Origin: Trichinella spiralis
Taxonomy: Eukaryota > Nematoda > Enoplea > Trichinellida > Trichinellidae
Direction of reading: 5' to 3'
Assembly (NCBI GenBank): GCA_000181795.3
Contig: CM012953.1
Location: 10,847,216-10,901,254 of the forward strand
Length of the DNA: 54,039 nucleotides
How positions within the stretch are numbered: the first letter of the stretch is position 1; every line of letters begins with the position of its first letter. The notes below the pieces were generated by a model. That model saw nothing but the letters and a program-made list of their open reading frames with translations, was not told where the DNA came from and did no database searches. This document shows positions 36,494 through 46,509 of the stretch, one piece after another. Position numbers and translations under genes: made by a program.

Positions 36494-36668
36494 TCCAAAA
36501 TTGTTGCGAATGTAACTTGATTACCTTCTATTTTTCACATACTGTAGCACATAGACAACATAGTCAGTGAGTTACGAATATAGATAGCGTGTGTGTGATT
36601 GCAAGTTAGTGTGTCGAATAAACAATTACCATTTTCTACCGAGTTTTGATCATGGCAGAAACACAGCA
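36471..36668 (+). repeat. 3' LTR
   Basis: 198-nt copy of the 5' LTR, followed by the target duplication gcagt at 36669-36673. Like the 5' copy it carries the ATG-containing end. Confidence 0.92.
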
Positions 36669-36673
36669 GCAGT

Positions 36674-37102
36674 ATTGTATGCTCATTTCAAAACATTTAA
36701 ACACCCTTAAGTACCACTGTTGCCATTTGACAATATGTTCAAAATTTAAATGAAAGACAATAACAAATTCAAATTTCAAAAGACATGCTGAAGTTGATTA
36801 TATAATTTAATTTGTGAGCCGAAAAAAATTATTTGAGCGAAAATAAAATTTTCACCGCGAAAGGAAATATTTCAAAAAAGATATTAACCACTAGTTTACA
36901 AAAATGGACAATTTTATGTGATCTTAGAACACTCTGAGACATTTGCAGGTAGTTTTCTTTCCACTGCAATGACCATGCATATTTAGAAAGCAGCATTTTC
37001 TAATGAATATGGCACGAATGTTGCCAAGTATCACAACTGCCTTATCTGAGGCAAATCAAATAAAACAAAACAAATCCATGTACAGTTGAAAAATAATAAG
37101 TA
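36674..37102. other. AT-rich spacer between two transposable elements
   Basis: Low-complexity sequence with no gene, lying between the LTR element and the pogo-like element. Nothing further recognised. Confidence 0.5.
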
Positions 37103-37852
37103 CGGTGGAAGTCTGATTATCTGAACACTCGGCTTTTGAGGGTCTTTCGGATAATCGGATTTTCGGATAATCAAACGTTTTCAATTTTTCAAAATGTATT
37201 TACGTAATTGAAGCGTTTATAGCTGTTATTCTCAAATAAACGCGGAAAAGTAGACATTCTGTTCATTATGCGACGTTATTTACCCTTTACTCGCTTAAAT
37301 TGCATGAACATTTATTAACACAGCACTCTCACTGTCAGCAGACAACTTTTAGCCGTGAATTTCAAGCTCGCGTATGTCATGCCGACTCTTGAAGTTTGTT
37401 AGGCAACCTGAACTGGCTACAAAATTATCAATACCTAGCATATTACTGAAAGCTAGAGCATTCTCTTGCACGTTTCTGGAGGAACCACATGTATATTGCT
37501 GAATCAAGCGCGCTATTTGACGCTTTTTTCATCAATTTTCGTGAAGAACAGCTACTCGAAGAATCCATGTGCAACACAAAATCAGTTAGCTGACGTCGAC
37601 TGCGATAGATGTCTGAAACTGTGAACAGACCCACACCAAAACTCTCAGCGATTTTCCTGAGCAATTCACCCCTCTCCAATAGTATACACACTTCTGTCTT
37701 TTGCTTTAAACTCAAAACTTTTCTCTTTCTCGTGGTAGACATACCGGACATAAAAATTAGCCAACAACAGAATGTTACAGCATTAATGAAATGCAGGTTG
37801 TCCTACTGGAAGTGTTCAGATAATCAAATAACGGATAATCGGAGTTTCAGTG
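37103..37852 (-). mobile_element. Internally deleted pogo/Tigger-type DNA transposon
   Basis: About 750 bp flanked by TA on both sides (37101-37102 and 37853-37854), as expected for TA target duplication. The ends form imperfect terminal inverted repeats: CGGTGGAAGTCTGATTATCT at the left and, read inward, CACTGAAACTCCGATTATCC at the right, with further ATTATC/GATAATC subrepeats. The minus strand encodes 102 residues (37751-37443) opening with a CENP-B-type helix-turn-helix (KRKVLSLKQKTEVC, LLRKIAESFGVG, VSDIYRSRRQ), the DNA-binding start of a pogo transposase. The DDE nuclease domain is absent, so it could move only in trans. A full relative elsewhere in the genome is expected. Confidence 0.82.
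37443..37751 (-). pseudogene. Pogo transposase, N-terminal DNA-binding part only
   Basis: 102-aa remnant frame beginning at the ATG at 37751. The CENP-B/psq-like helix-turn-helix is intact for about 55 residues, after which likeness to the family fades and the frame stops. Normal pogo/Tigger transposases are about 450-550 aa with a DDE domain, so about four fifths is missing. Confidence 0.75.
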
Positions 37853-38134
37853 TATTCATTCTTCTTTCATATTTGTATCCCTTTACTTACTTATTTGATT
37901 GTTTACAAAACTACTCATTCAGCTTTTGCAGATACAAGTATATTTGAAACTTGCATTAAATTTATAATTATTAATTTATTATGAAAAAATTAGCATTTAA
38001 GAAAATATTTGATTTTAAGAAATGCATACTAAAGCATGATCTACATGATGAGATTTACGTTGCGGCACAGCAGGTATTCTTTGATATCAGTTTTATTGAT
38101 AACCAAAAATTAGTAAAACAAAAATAAAATGATA

Positions 38135-38207
38135 TGGACCGCCGGGGTATCGATCCCCGTGCCTCTCGCATGCAAAGCGAGCGCTCTACCATTTGAGCTA
38201 GCGGCCC
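38135..38207 (-). tRNA. tRNA-Ala (anticodon TGC)
   Basis: Minus-strand cloverleaf with the acceptor pair GGGCCGC/GCGGTCC (one G-U), D arm GCTCAAATGGTAGAGC, anticodon stem CTCGC/GCGAG around TTTGCAT with anticodon TGC, and T arm CGGGGATCGATACCCCG. TGC reads GCA (Ala). No intron. The acceptor stem has a G-U at the third pair, as is common; the identity pair G3-U70 of tRNA-Ala is thus present. Confidence 0.96.
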
Positions 38208-38570
38208 TGGTTGTTAAGCAATAATTTTTAAAATTAGTTCTCATCTTAATATGATAATTTCTCCATACTCTCTCTTTATAAATTTGAAATGATTTGCCAT
38301 CACATTTTACACAATTTTCAAAACTAGTAGAAACTGTTCACTAATGTTCACATATCATTGAATCAATTAAAGTAACCTTAATGCTGTTTACTATCTAACA
38401 TTCTATATTATAAAGCATTTAATTCTATGCTAAAACCTTTTCAATTCAAAGCAATACTTTCAAGGTAAGAACAATGCACTTGCATCTGAACTTTAATTTC
38501 ACAACAAATATTTTACTTGTTCACACAAAAAAACAATTTGAGCATTTCATATACTTTACTAATGCCAGCT
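38208..38570. other. Spacer between tRNA-Ala and LTV1
   Basis: AT-rich DNA that should include the 3'UTR of the minus-strand LTV1 gene. Nothing else recognised. Confidence 0.5.
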
Positions 38571-40597
38571 TCAAGCTAACTTCATCAACCCTACAGAGCG
38601 AATGGCTTGCAACTCCGCCAGTTTCATATTCATTTCTACAACCTTGAAATTCGCTTTGTTGATGGATTTCTCCGTTCTTCGCTTCTAAATCAAATAAATG
38701 TACAAACTGATCTAGTAATTTAAATTTGATACTTTTCGTTCCAGCTTCACAATCTGCTTCCTGAGACGCTTCTCTTCAGTCGTCTCATGCCGTTTACGAA
38801 CATTTGATGCAGCCAATAAAACAGCTTCAACTTTTTTACGCTTTCTCAGTTGCCCATATACCTCATCGCCAGATTCTTTCGATTTCATTGACTCTATAGG
38901 AAGACCACGTTTCTTGTCCAATATAATTGGTCCTTTGCATTCTTTAGGTATACCAATCACTGTCGGGTGATTGTACAGACTTGATTTCAAACCTAAAATA
39001 TTAAAGAAATTAACTATTTAATTATAGAAAAATTTTCGATTTTACTCAAAACTGATTCGCAGTCCCAACGTGGCTTCTTCTGCTCATCCTCTATTAACAC
39101 TGTTCGCTCTTTTTCATCATAATTTAAATAATCCAATGTTTTACGTTTAATTTCTTCTTTTTCTTTTTCATCAACATCACTGTAATGATATAAAACATCA
39201 TTTTATAAATTAAAAAAAGCTTTTCAACTGATTGCTACTAAAATTACTATTCTTTTTTCTCTTCAATTGTTTCCAAAGTGCCATTATAAATATTTCGCGG
39301 AATTGAGCTTAACATTAAGTCATCTTTCTCGCTTTCTTCGCTTTCGTCGCATTCATCCTCTTCAATTTCATCTTTATATTGTTTATTTAAGAGCTAAACT
39401 CGCAGCAAAAAATGCAATATTACAAATAAAAATGAAAAAAACATTTAAAATTCATACCACTTCAAAACGTTTATCCAACTCTTTTAAATCAGCACTACGG
39501 CGCATCGCTGATGATGACATTGAAAAACATGACAATTTAGAACGAACATCTTCAACAATCGTATCATCGTCACCGTCATCAGACCATTGCCTTTTATAAT
39601 GTCTTTCAGTAAAATCCATTTTCGGACCAAAACATCCATATTCAGCGTGTGAATCATCTATTTTCTCATCTTCAGGTAAATTAGCTTTCATAAAAAAATC
39701 ATCCTCTAACTGCAACTCTGGATCGTCGAAATCAAAATCGCCTTCCAATGCGGCAACAATATCAGGATCAAGTTCAGGGTGTGGTCCTACAAAATATCAA
39801 ATTAATAAAAAAACAAACACACCAAACTAAAACCATACCTGGTTGCGGTGCCGCCTGGTTCAATATGCCAACTTTCAGTTCTGCACTGCAACATCCAAGC
39901 AAAGACGATGGAATAACAATCATACCATCCTAAAATACATATCATAACCAAGGAATATAATCTAAATTTTTAATCGAATGCTTAGAAATAAAAAGATCAT
40001 AATTTTGCATAAATTCGAATTTCACATATCACATTTAAATGCGAACCAACATTTTCCAGAACATCACGTTATTAATATGTTTATATTTAACTGCTTTAAT
40101 ACAAACACTTTAATGAAAAAAATCAAAGCAAAATAGCATCTCAATCAATCTTTAAAGCAGTTACTAGTATCATTAAACAAACAGACAAGTAAACTAAAAA
40201 TCAACACAATTTCACCTATTCAACTTAGTCAAATGCAAAGACAAACTAAACAAACTATTCTTACTTCTACATTCTTCTCATCTGCGGGATAAACGCGATA
40301 TCGTTCAGCAGACAAATCAAGTTTTGTCAGCTCATTTGTATCCTTCAAATGCTGAAGATAATCATAATCGTCGTCAAAGAATATTCCATATTTCTTTTGC
40401 TCTTTCAATCTATCAGCTTCAGATAAGGTATTAGATTGAACACCTGATGCAGCTGCGCTTGAAGACGGCTCATTTTCGGGAATCAAGACATATGGACTAG
40501 CATCTGTAGAAATAAGTGGATCTTTCTGACTTCGATGTCCTAAAGTGAAAATTACCGCAGTTTTCTTATTTATGAACGGCTTTTTCTTACGACCCAT
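38571..40597 (-). CDS. LTV1: LTV1 ribosome biogenesis factor
   Basis: LTV1 binds the pre-40S particle near the beak (uS3/eS10 side) and is released by casein kinase before late maturation. Seven minus-strand exons join in phase to 468 aa (human 475): 40597-40265, 39929-39839, 39786-39458, 39393-39248, 39179-39046, 38992-38733, 38684-38571. Family signatures: the start GRKKKPFINKKTAVIFTLGHR with HRSQKDPL, YGIFFDDDYDYLQHLK, LDPDIVAALEGDFDFDDPE, WDCES, SLYNHP and a basic helical C-terminus (KRRTEKSINKANFKV). Acidic stretches between them are typical. The gene lies 423 nt downstream of PSMA2 on the same strand. Confidence 0.95.
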
Positions 40598-41019
40598 TGT
40601 TCAAGGTCTCATACCGTTCAATAAGGATATATCAAAGTCTGTGACGACTCATTAAGTTACTGTAACTGTAAAAGTTCAATTTTCATACTGTAAAATTTTT
40701 TACTCTTTATTATAACATTCTTTACTATTACTGTCATTAATGTGCGAATTTCAAATTTATAATGTTAAATAATTTTCAGATACATCCATTTTCAATACTT
40801 ATAATACAATTGATTAGGCAATCTCCATTTCACATTTTTGTCGAATGTAATGAAGTGGAACTTGAACATGAGTTGCGAACGCAGATATGATGCAGATAAG
40901 AATTACGAAAATTTTTTAATTTATCATTTATTTACGATTCCCATTGACAAATTCTTTCATATTAGCAGGAGAAAAATGTGAATGGAAAGCAAATATTGAC
41001 AAAATTTATAAGTTGTCAT
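40598..41019. promoter_or_regulatory. Gap between PSMA2 and LTV1
   Basis: 423 nt between the stop of PSMA2 and the start of LTV1, both on the minus strand. It must hold the 3' end of PSMA2 and either a promoter or a trans-splice site for LTV1. I see no conserved motif that decides between an independent promoter and an operon. Confidence 0.35.
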
Positions 41020-42079
41020 TCACAGTGTTCCAAGATGATCTTTCACTTGCTGCTTGGACAGTCGACGAAAACCATGCTTATCACAAACACCGATTTCAAC
41101 GTTATCTTCGTTCATAGCCACGTCAAAACTTTCTTTTAAACTTAAAAGTGCCGTATGAATAGCATCATCTTGTTCCAACGTTTTGGAATACCTCAAAAAT
41201 TATTGAAATGCAAAACGAATGATAAAAAAATAAATTCTAAATACCGCTTTTCAAGAAATGTTCTCGCGTTTACATAATTTTTCCCAAGAGCGGTTGCTTT
41301 CCATGCAAAATATGCACCCTGATGATCATTTAAATTCACATTAAAAATTACAAATCACACAAAAAATTCTAAACAAAACAGAAGCATCAAATACTTACCG
41401 ATGGATCGGACTGCCATAGATGCGGTTTTCCATTATCATATCCTGCAATTAATAAAGAAATGCCATATGGTCGAACACCCCTAAAGTGCGCAAATGATAT
41501 TTCAATATTTGAAGTAAATTTGCCTTTACCCAGATTGAGTGTACTGCTGCATTAAAACAGCGACGCGTTGAACAAGCTGTATGGTGGGAATTGGTTCACC
41601 GTATAAAAGACGATATTCTTGAGCCTCCTTCCTCGCCTTTTTTACAAGCACACTTAAAAATTTTGTCAGTCTTAAATTAATGCGAAGATCACATTCCACT
41701 TAAAAGAAATTTACCGAAAATCAGGACCCATACCACTATAAACCATTCCTATATGTGGAGCAATTTCTTCAATTTTGTGAATGCAATGCTCTTCATATAG
41801 GATAGATTTCATTTTATTTTCAGATGCGAGAACAACACTGTCTTTTGCTATAATCATATAAATAAATAAATATACTAAATTATTTTTTTTAGTAAAAATT
41901 GAAACTTATATAACAAATTTATAATAATAATGTAAAGTATATTTCATATGGAAATAAATATTACCATTTATACCGACAGCTGCAGAACCACTCGATACAG
42001 CAGCTAAAGCGTATTCAATCTGAACGAGTTTTCCAGATGGACTGAATGTAGTCAACGAAAAACTGTAACGTTCACTCAT
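41020..42079 (-). CDS. PSMA2: 20S proteasome subunit alpha type 2
   Basis: Alpha-2 (PSMA2/Pre8) sits in the outer ring of the 20S core, gates substrate entry and has no peptidase site. Six exons join in phase to 232 aa (human 234): 42079-41965, 41847-41715, 41652-41530, 41480-41399, 41318-41245, 41191-41020. Hallmarks: [20 protein letters not shown], the N-terminal alpha-subunit signature, then [54 protein letters not shown] and [20 protein letters not shown]. The start MSERYSF corresponds to MAERGYSF in human. It is divergently arranged with ARH3, 322 nt away. Confidence 0.97.
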
Positions 42080-42401
42080 TTTCCGAAAACCGTACAAAAA
42101 TAAACAATTACAGAATTCTGATAGTAAAAGATTGAAATGAACTCAAAAGTAGCGTTTCAATATTTTACGCTCCTACAATTCACTTCACAATATACTGTAA
42201 ATAAAAATTTTCAGGCAATAACATACAAAATATAATAATAATTATTATAATATAACATACAAATTGATAAATAAAAAATATGATAATTTATATTATGTGA
42301 ATTTTTACATTAATGCTATTTAGTATTTTGAATATTTTACTTAATCATCACAATCTGTAATTTGTTTGTTAAATTATTGTACATTTGTAAATTAATCTGG
42401 A
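42080..42401. promoter_or_regulatory. Shared divergent promoter region of PSMA2 and ARH3
   Basis: 322 nt separate the two start codons, which point away from each other. The sequence is very AT-rich with TATA-like stretches in both directions. A bidirectional promoter is inferred from layout alone. Confidence 0.5.
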
Positions 42402-44422
42402 ATGGCTAAAAAAGTTATTGACATTTCTCGAATTCGTGGTTGTTTACTTGGAGCATTGGCAGGGGATTGTTTGGGTAGAAAATTTGAAGGCAGCACTTTC
42501 AACTTCACAGATAAAAATGATAGCGAAAAATACAGGCAAGATGTGCTGAATTACGTTGAAGAATGCTTTTCGAGTAGGGATCACCAATTTTATTAGCTTT
42601 TCTTTTTTTAAAATTTTTCTGAAACAGTTGTCGGTCCAAAGGAAAGGCTGAAATACACCGATGACACTGCCATGGCTCGTGTAGTTGCTGCAACATTGGT
42701 TGATAAGAATTATTTTGACGCGAAAGCCATGGCAAAAGGGTGAGATTTGTTCGTTTGTTATATTTTTTTGAATTTTGAAAGGATCGTTTAATGCATTTGA
42801 ACACCTTTGAATGCAGCTTTGTAGAAACTTATTTTTCTGAGAAATGTAACCGTGGCTACGGTGGCAGTATTTCTCAAGTGTTCAAAAAATTGCGTGATTC
42901 CGATTTCGACGACGTATTTCTGCCAGCTGAATTTCAGTTCGATGCAAAAGGAAGTTATGGAAATGGTGGTGCAATGAGAGTTGCTCCGGTGGCGTTGTAC
43001 TTCAGCAACGATTTAGAAGCTGCACTACACGTATGCTTGTATTTCGTTTGTTTGTAGTTTATGCTTACATAGGGGGAAGTACATCAGGTAGCAAAAGAAC
43101 AATGCCGAATTACTCATTCAAATCCAGATGCAATTATGGGGGCAGTATTAATTGCTTTTGCAGTTTACCAAGCCTGCCACGCTGAACAAAGTTTAAGCCA
43201 GTCGGAATGGATAGCCGATTTGCTAAAATTTATTCAACAAAAATGTGCTGATATTTATCCGAACACGTAAGAAAATTAACTGCACATGATATTCGTTTTT
43301 AGTTTGAATTTATTTGAAGAAACTTATTTAGTTTTGCAAATAATAATTAATATGTTAATTATATAGAAGGTTGAATTTTCAGAAGATATGACGAAATTAT
43401 TAGTTAATTAAATTTGTTCATTTACAATCTGTTTAAATTGACTTAAATTTTTCTTATAATTTCGAATGATTTTATAGTTTATTTATTTTATAAATAACAA
43501 TAAGCAGTTATTAATTGATAACGCAATAAAATGAGAAAAATGATTGCATCTGGTGTGTAAAGGCAATTGTTAGTTGGAAGTTTGAATGATACTGATATAT
43601 TTGTTTCATTTGTACGATTATAATTTTTAGCAGTACTACTAAAAATCCTTATTATGAAAAATTGTCATTGTTTTCAAATCTGATTAAGAATGATTCGCCA
43701 AGAGCAGAAGTTTCAACATTACTTGGTATAGATATTATTTTTAATATTTTTTAGACAATGTGATTTAATGTAGGTAATGGGATAGCTGCTTTGGATTCGG
43801 TTCCTGCAGCGTTGTTTTCTTTCATCAAATGCATAAAGCCTTTTGGCGAAATTTCAGTAATTTGTTTTCTTCTGTTTCAATTTCATACCTTTGCAAGTGA
43901 TTTAATTTTAATAGATGAGCAATCCACTGCAAAGAACCATAGCTTATGCAATTTCTCTCAGTGGCGACACCGACACTATTGCAACAATGGCTGGTGCTAT
44001 AGCTGGTGCTTTGTATGGTGATGTTCACATTCCTGATGCTTTGTACTATGCAATGGAAGGTATTTTTTAATTCTTCACCTGTTTTTTCTAATTAATAATT
44101 ATACAAATATAAATATAATAAAATACTTTGAAACTATTAAAACATTCAAATGAAGGTTACTGAAAAAATTAAGCTGCTTGTTGATTAGCTATTTTATAAA
44201 TCATGTGAAATTTCTGTGAAATTTTATTTGTTGTAGGATCCGAATTTTATTCTAAAATTGCGTTGAAAATGCATCGCTTTTTGCAAGGTTAGTAAACTGA
44301 TGTCAGAGGTGTTTTGGATGAGAAAATTTGATTAGTGGTTGCTTCTGGTTGTCATTGAAAATAAATTGTCTTTTTTCTATAAAATGCATTGCAATCTTGC
44401 AGTTTTAATCTCAAATAAATGA
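42402..44422 (+). CDS. ADPRS: ADP-ribosylhydrolase ARH3 (ADPRS)
   Basis: ARH3 removes ADP-ribose from serine and cleaves poly(ADP-ribose), limiting PAR signalling after DNA damage. Nine exons join in phase to 356 aa (human 363): 42402-42573, 42628-42739, 42817-43030, 43088-43266, 43631-43725, 43774-43856, 43915-44059, 44237-44287, 44403-44422. Fold landmarks: GCLLGALAGDCLGRKFE, with E29 matching human Glu41, YTDDTAM (residues 67-73) giving the first metal ligands, GSYGNGGAMRV, GNGIAALDSVPAALF and SGDTDTIATMAGAIAGA (from 301) giving the second metal ligands. All catalytic and magnesium-binding residues are present, so the enzyme should be active. The last exon is only 20 nt of coding sequence. 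Confidence 0.95.
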
Positions 44423-46509
44423 GAATCAACTTTCCGCATGGTCGAAAATTGGAGAGATCAAAAGCAATTGCTACAGAATTTAAATAAATGGCAGGCTTTC
44501 GAAGAAAGCATGCTACCTAGCTTCGAAAGCTTGCTTTCAAACCAAAACATGTTGAACTGCTTAACATTATATTCACAAAGTCACATGACAACAGAACCAC
44601 TCAAAGTAAACAACACGTCCGAATAAATGGAAAGAAATGCAATCGCAAGAACAATTCTGCTTTCAGGTAGAAATTCTTCACAATAAAGCATGAACATTGT
44701 TAAGCATCTGCATAGCAATGAGAATTCAATTTCAAAACAAACGATTTTATTGCCGGTAGAGAAGATGAAAGATGATACTTGTTGTTGAATGCTTTGCCGT
44801 GTTAATTTTTCATCATTGCTATTTTCTCCGAAAAATAAGCAACTACTATTAGCATCGTTTTTCATTTCAAGAAAAACTATAACATATCAGTTGGACTGAA
44901 ATATTACCATCACCGACACATCACAAACTAATCATTCAGAATTTAAACGGGAGCGAGAAAATAGTGTCAAGTTCACATGCTACAGGCACAAAACAGTGCT
45001 GAAATACTTTTAGACAAGCTAAATACAGGCATGATAAGTTATAATACAAGTCAGAATGATTTTCTTTTTTTACCTTAAATTTTTATATGTCCATATTTTT
45101 TAAGTAATTATCTAAAATGATGTTGACATAGGATTCTCGCGAAACATTTAATAGCGTAAGTAAATGCTATTAATGATAGTAAAGTGTAACTACAAATTCC
45201 ATATAGCTATTGATGCAAACTTTAAGAAAATGAAAGTATAACACATTAAAATGCATAAAAATGAACGAAAAGGAATTGAAAATGCTTAACATTCTTAAAG
45301 TATATAACAAAGAATTGTTTTTGATTTTTATTGAACTTTGGATGGGAGCGAATAAACTCTACAATGAAAAGTATTTAAAATTTAACCTTAATTATCATAT
45401 CTTACAGAATGTAAATACAGTCATGTTTCATTTTGCAGTAAATGCAATTGCAAAGTGAATTGAGTACGTCGAGCATTTTGAAATGTTTTGCAGTTTGTTC
45501 TGTATCTTTTTTGTTGACTGTTTGAAAAAGTGTTCAAACAGTTTGTCCCTGCTGCGTACATCACAGTTATGCAAATTTTTAATCAAAAAATTTTGAAAAT
45601 TTGAATTATTCATTTTTTGGAAATATTCATAAATATAACGAAAAGTAAAAATTATTTTTTAGTTTATGCAATACTGAGTAAAAAAAAATATGCAAAACAA
45701 ATGAACAATGAATTGACAGTCAGCATAATCACTTTGTCATTGGTTGACTAGGTTAATGAAAAGTAGGATACTCCATGATGGGCAAACTGTTTAAAAATAA
45801 TAAGATACCGTAACTTTTAAATTAAAGTTTTAAGCTTGCTTACTTTATATACATTGATACAATTTTTTCACAAGAATATGAAATGTTGTAAATAAAACTG
45901 AGTTTATTTCATGTCAATAGGCATTAATATACTTTTCATTTTTAAAGCAATGTTGAAAATTAAAACAAAGTTCAACATCAGCATATAATTTTTGTGATAG
46001 TTATATACAGTAAATAACATAAATTTACTCAATTACATAATTCCTGTCTGCATTTGAAAACAGCTGTAACGACTAGTAAATTCTTGGTTTTATTTCAATA
46101 CACAAAACACGCTAGTTAGAAAGCAGACTGATAAATTTACGTTTACCATGTCAATTATATTTTGTAATGCAATCAATGTGGTACAGTTTTTTAAATAAAT
46201 ACATTTACTGTACTGTCATATCTAAAACAATATGACATGAGTCTTTATCGCACTGTTCCACAAAAATGGTTCATGGAACTAATGCCCATCATAGCTGTCA
46301 TAAATATTTAGATGTCTTTTGAATTAAAAATAGATAGTAATGTTTAAAAAATAAATTATTTAAAATTTCTAAAGATTGTATTATATTTAAAAATTTATGC
46401 AAAACTTATTTATTGTACTTGCACATCTGTAAAGTAATACAGTGCTATTTTTCTGTTGCTTTATGTTAGTTATTCGTTCACGTTTACAGCAAATTAGTTA
46501 CTTTTGAAC
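44423..46509. other. Intergenic region between ARH3 and CARM1
   Basis: 2.1 kb. A 62-codon plus-strand frame at 44438-44626 and a 94-codon minus-strand frame at 44865-44581 overlap; neither has a recognisable domain. An inverted repeat (GAAAGCA ... TGCTTTC) at about 44504-44538 can form a hairpin. The rest is AT-rich and featureless. Confidence 0.45.

Larger units (their letters stand above)
35246..36668 (+). mobile_element. Incomplete Ty3/gypsy-type LTR retroelement
   Basis: Fossil or non-autonomous LTR element bounded by two direct LTRs (35246-35445 and 36471-36668) that start TGTTGTGT and end with the inverse, flanked by the 5-bp target duplication gcagt. A likely primer-binding site begins at about 35451 (TGGCGACGAGG) and a purine tract (ggggaagggg, 36461-36470) precedes the 3' LTR. 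Between them is a gag frame with a retrotransposon capsid domain and zinc knuckles, then the start of an aspartic protease. Reverse transcriptase and integrase are not present, so the element is not whole and has at least one large loss. The gag resembles the K02A2.6-like/Mag-type gypsy elements of invertebrates. LTR divergence of about 7% by eye suggests a moderately old insertion. Confidence 0.92.

Noticed and set aside
44438-44626. 62-codon plus-strand frame right after ARH3
   Set aside because: No domain, no splice partner that keeps phase with ARH3, and an overlapping minus-strand frame looks equally good. Probably 3'UTR.
44581-44865. 94-codon minus-strand frame with hydrophobic segment
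   Set aside because: No homology recognised, AT-driven hydrophobicity, no promoter or splice support.
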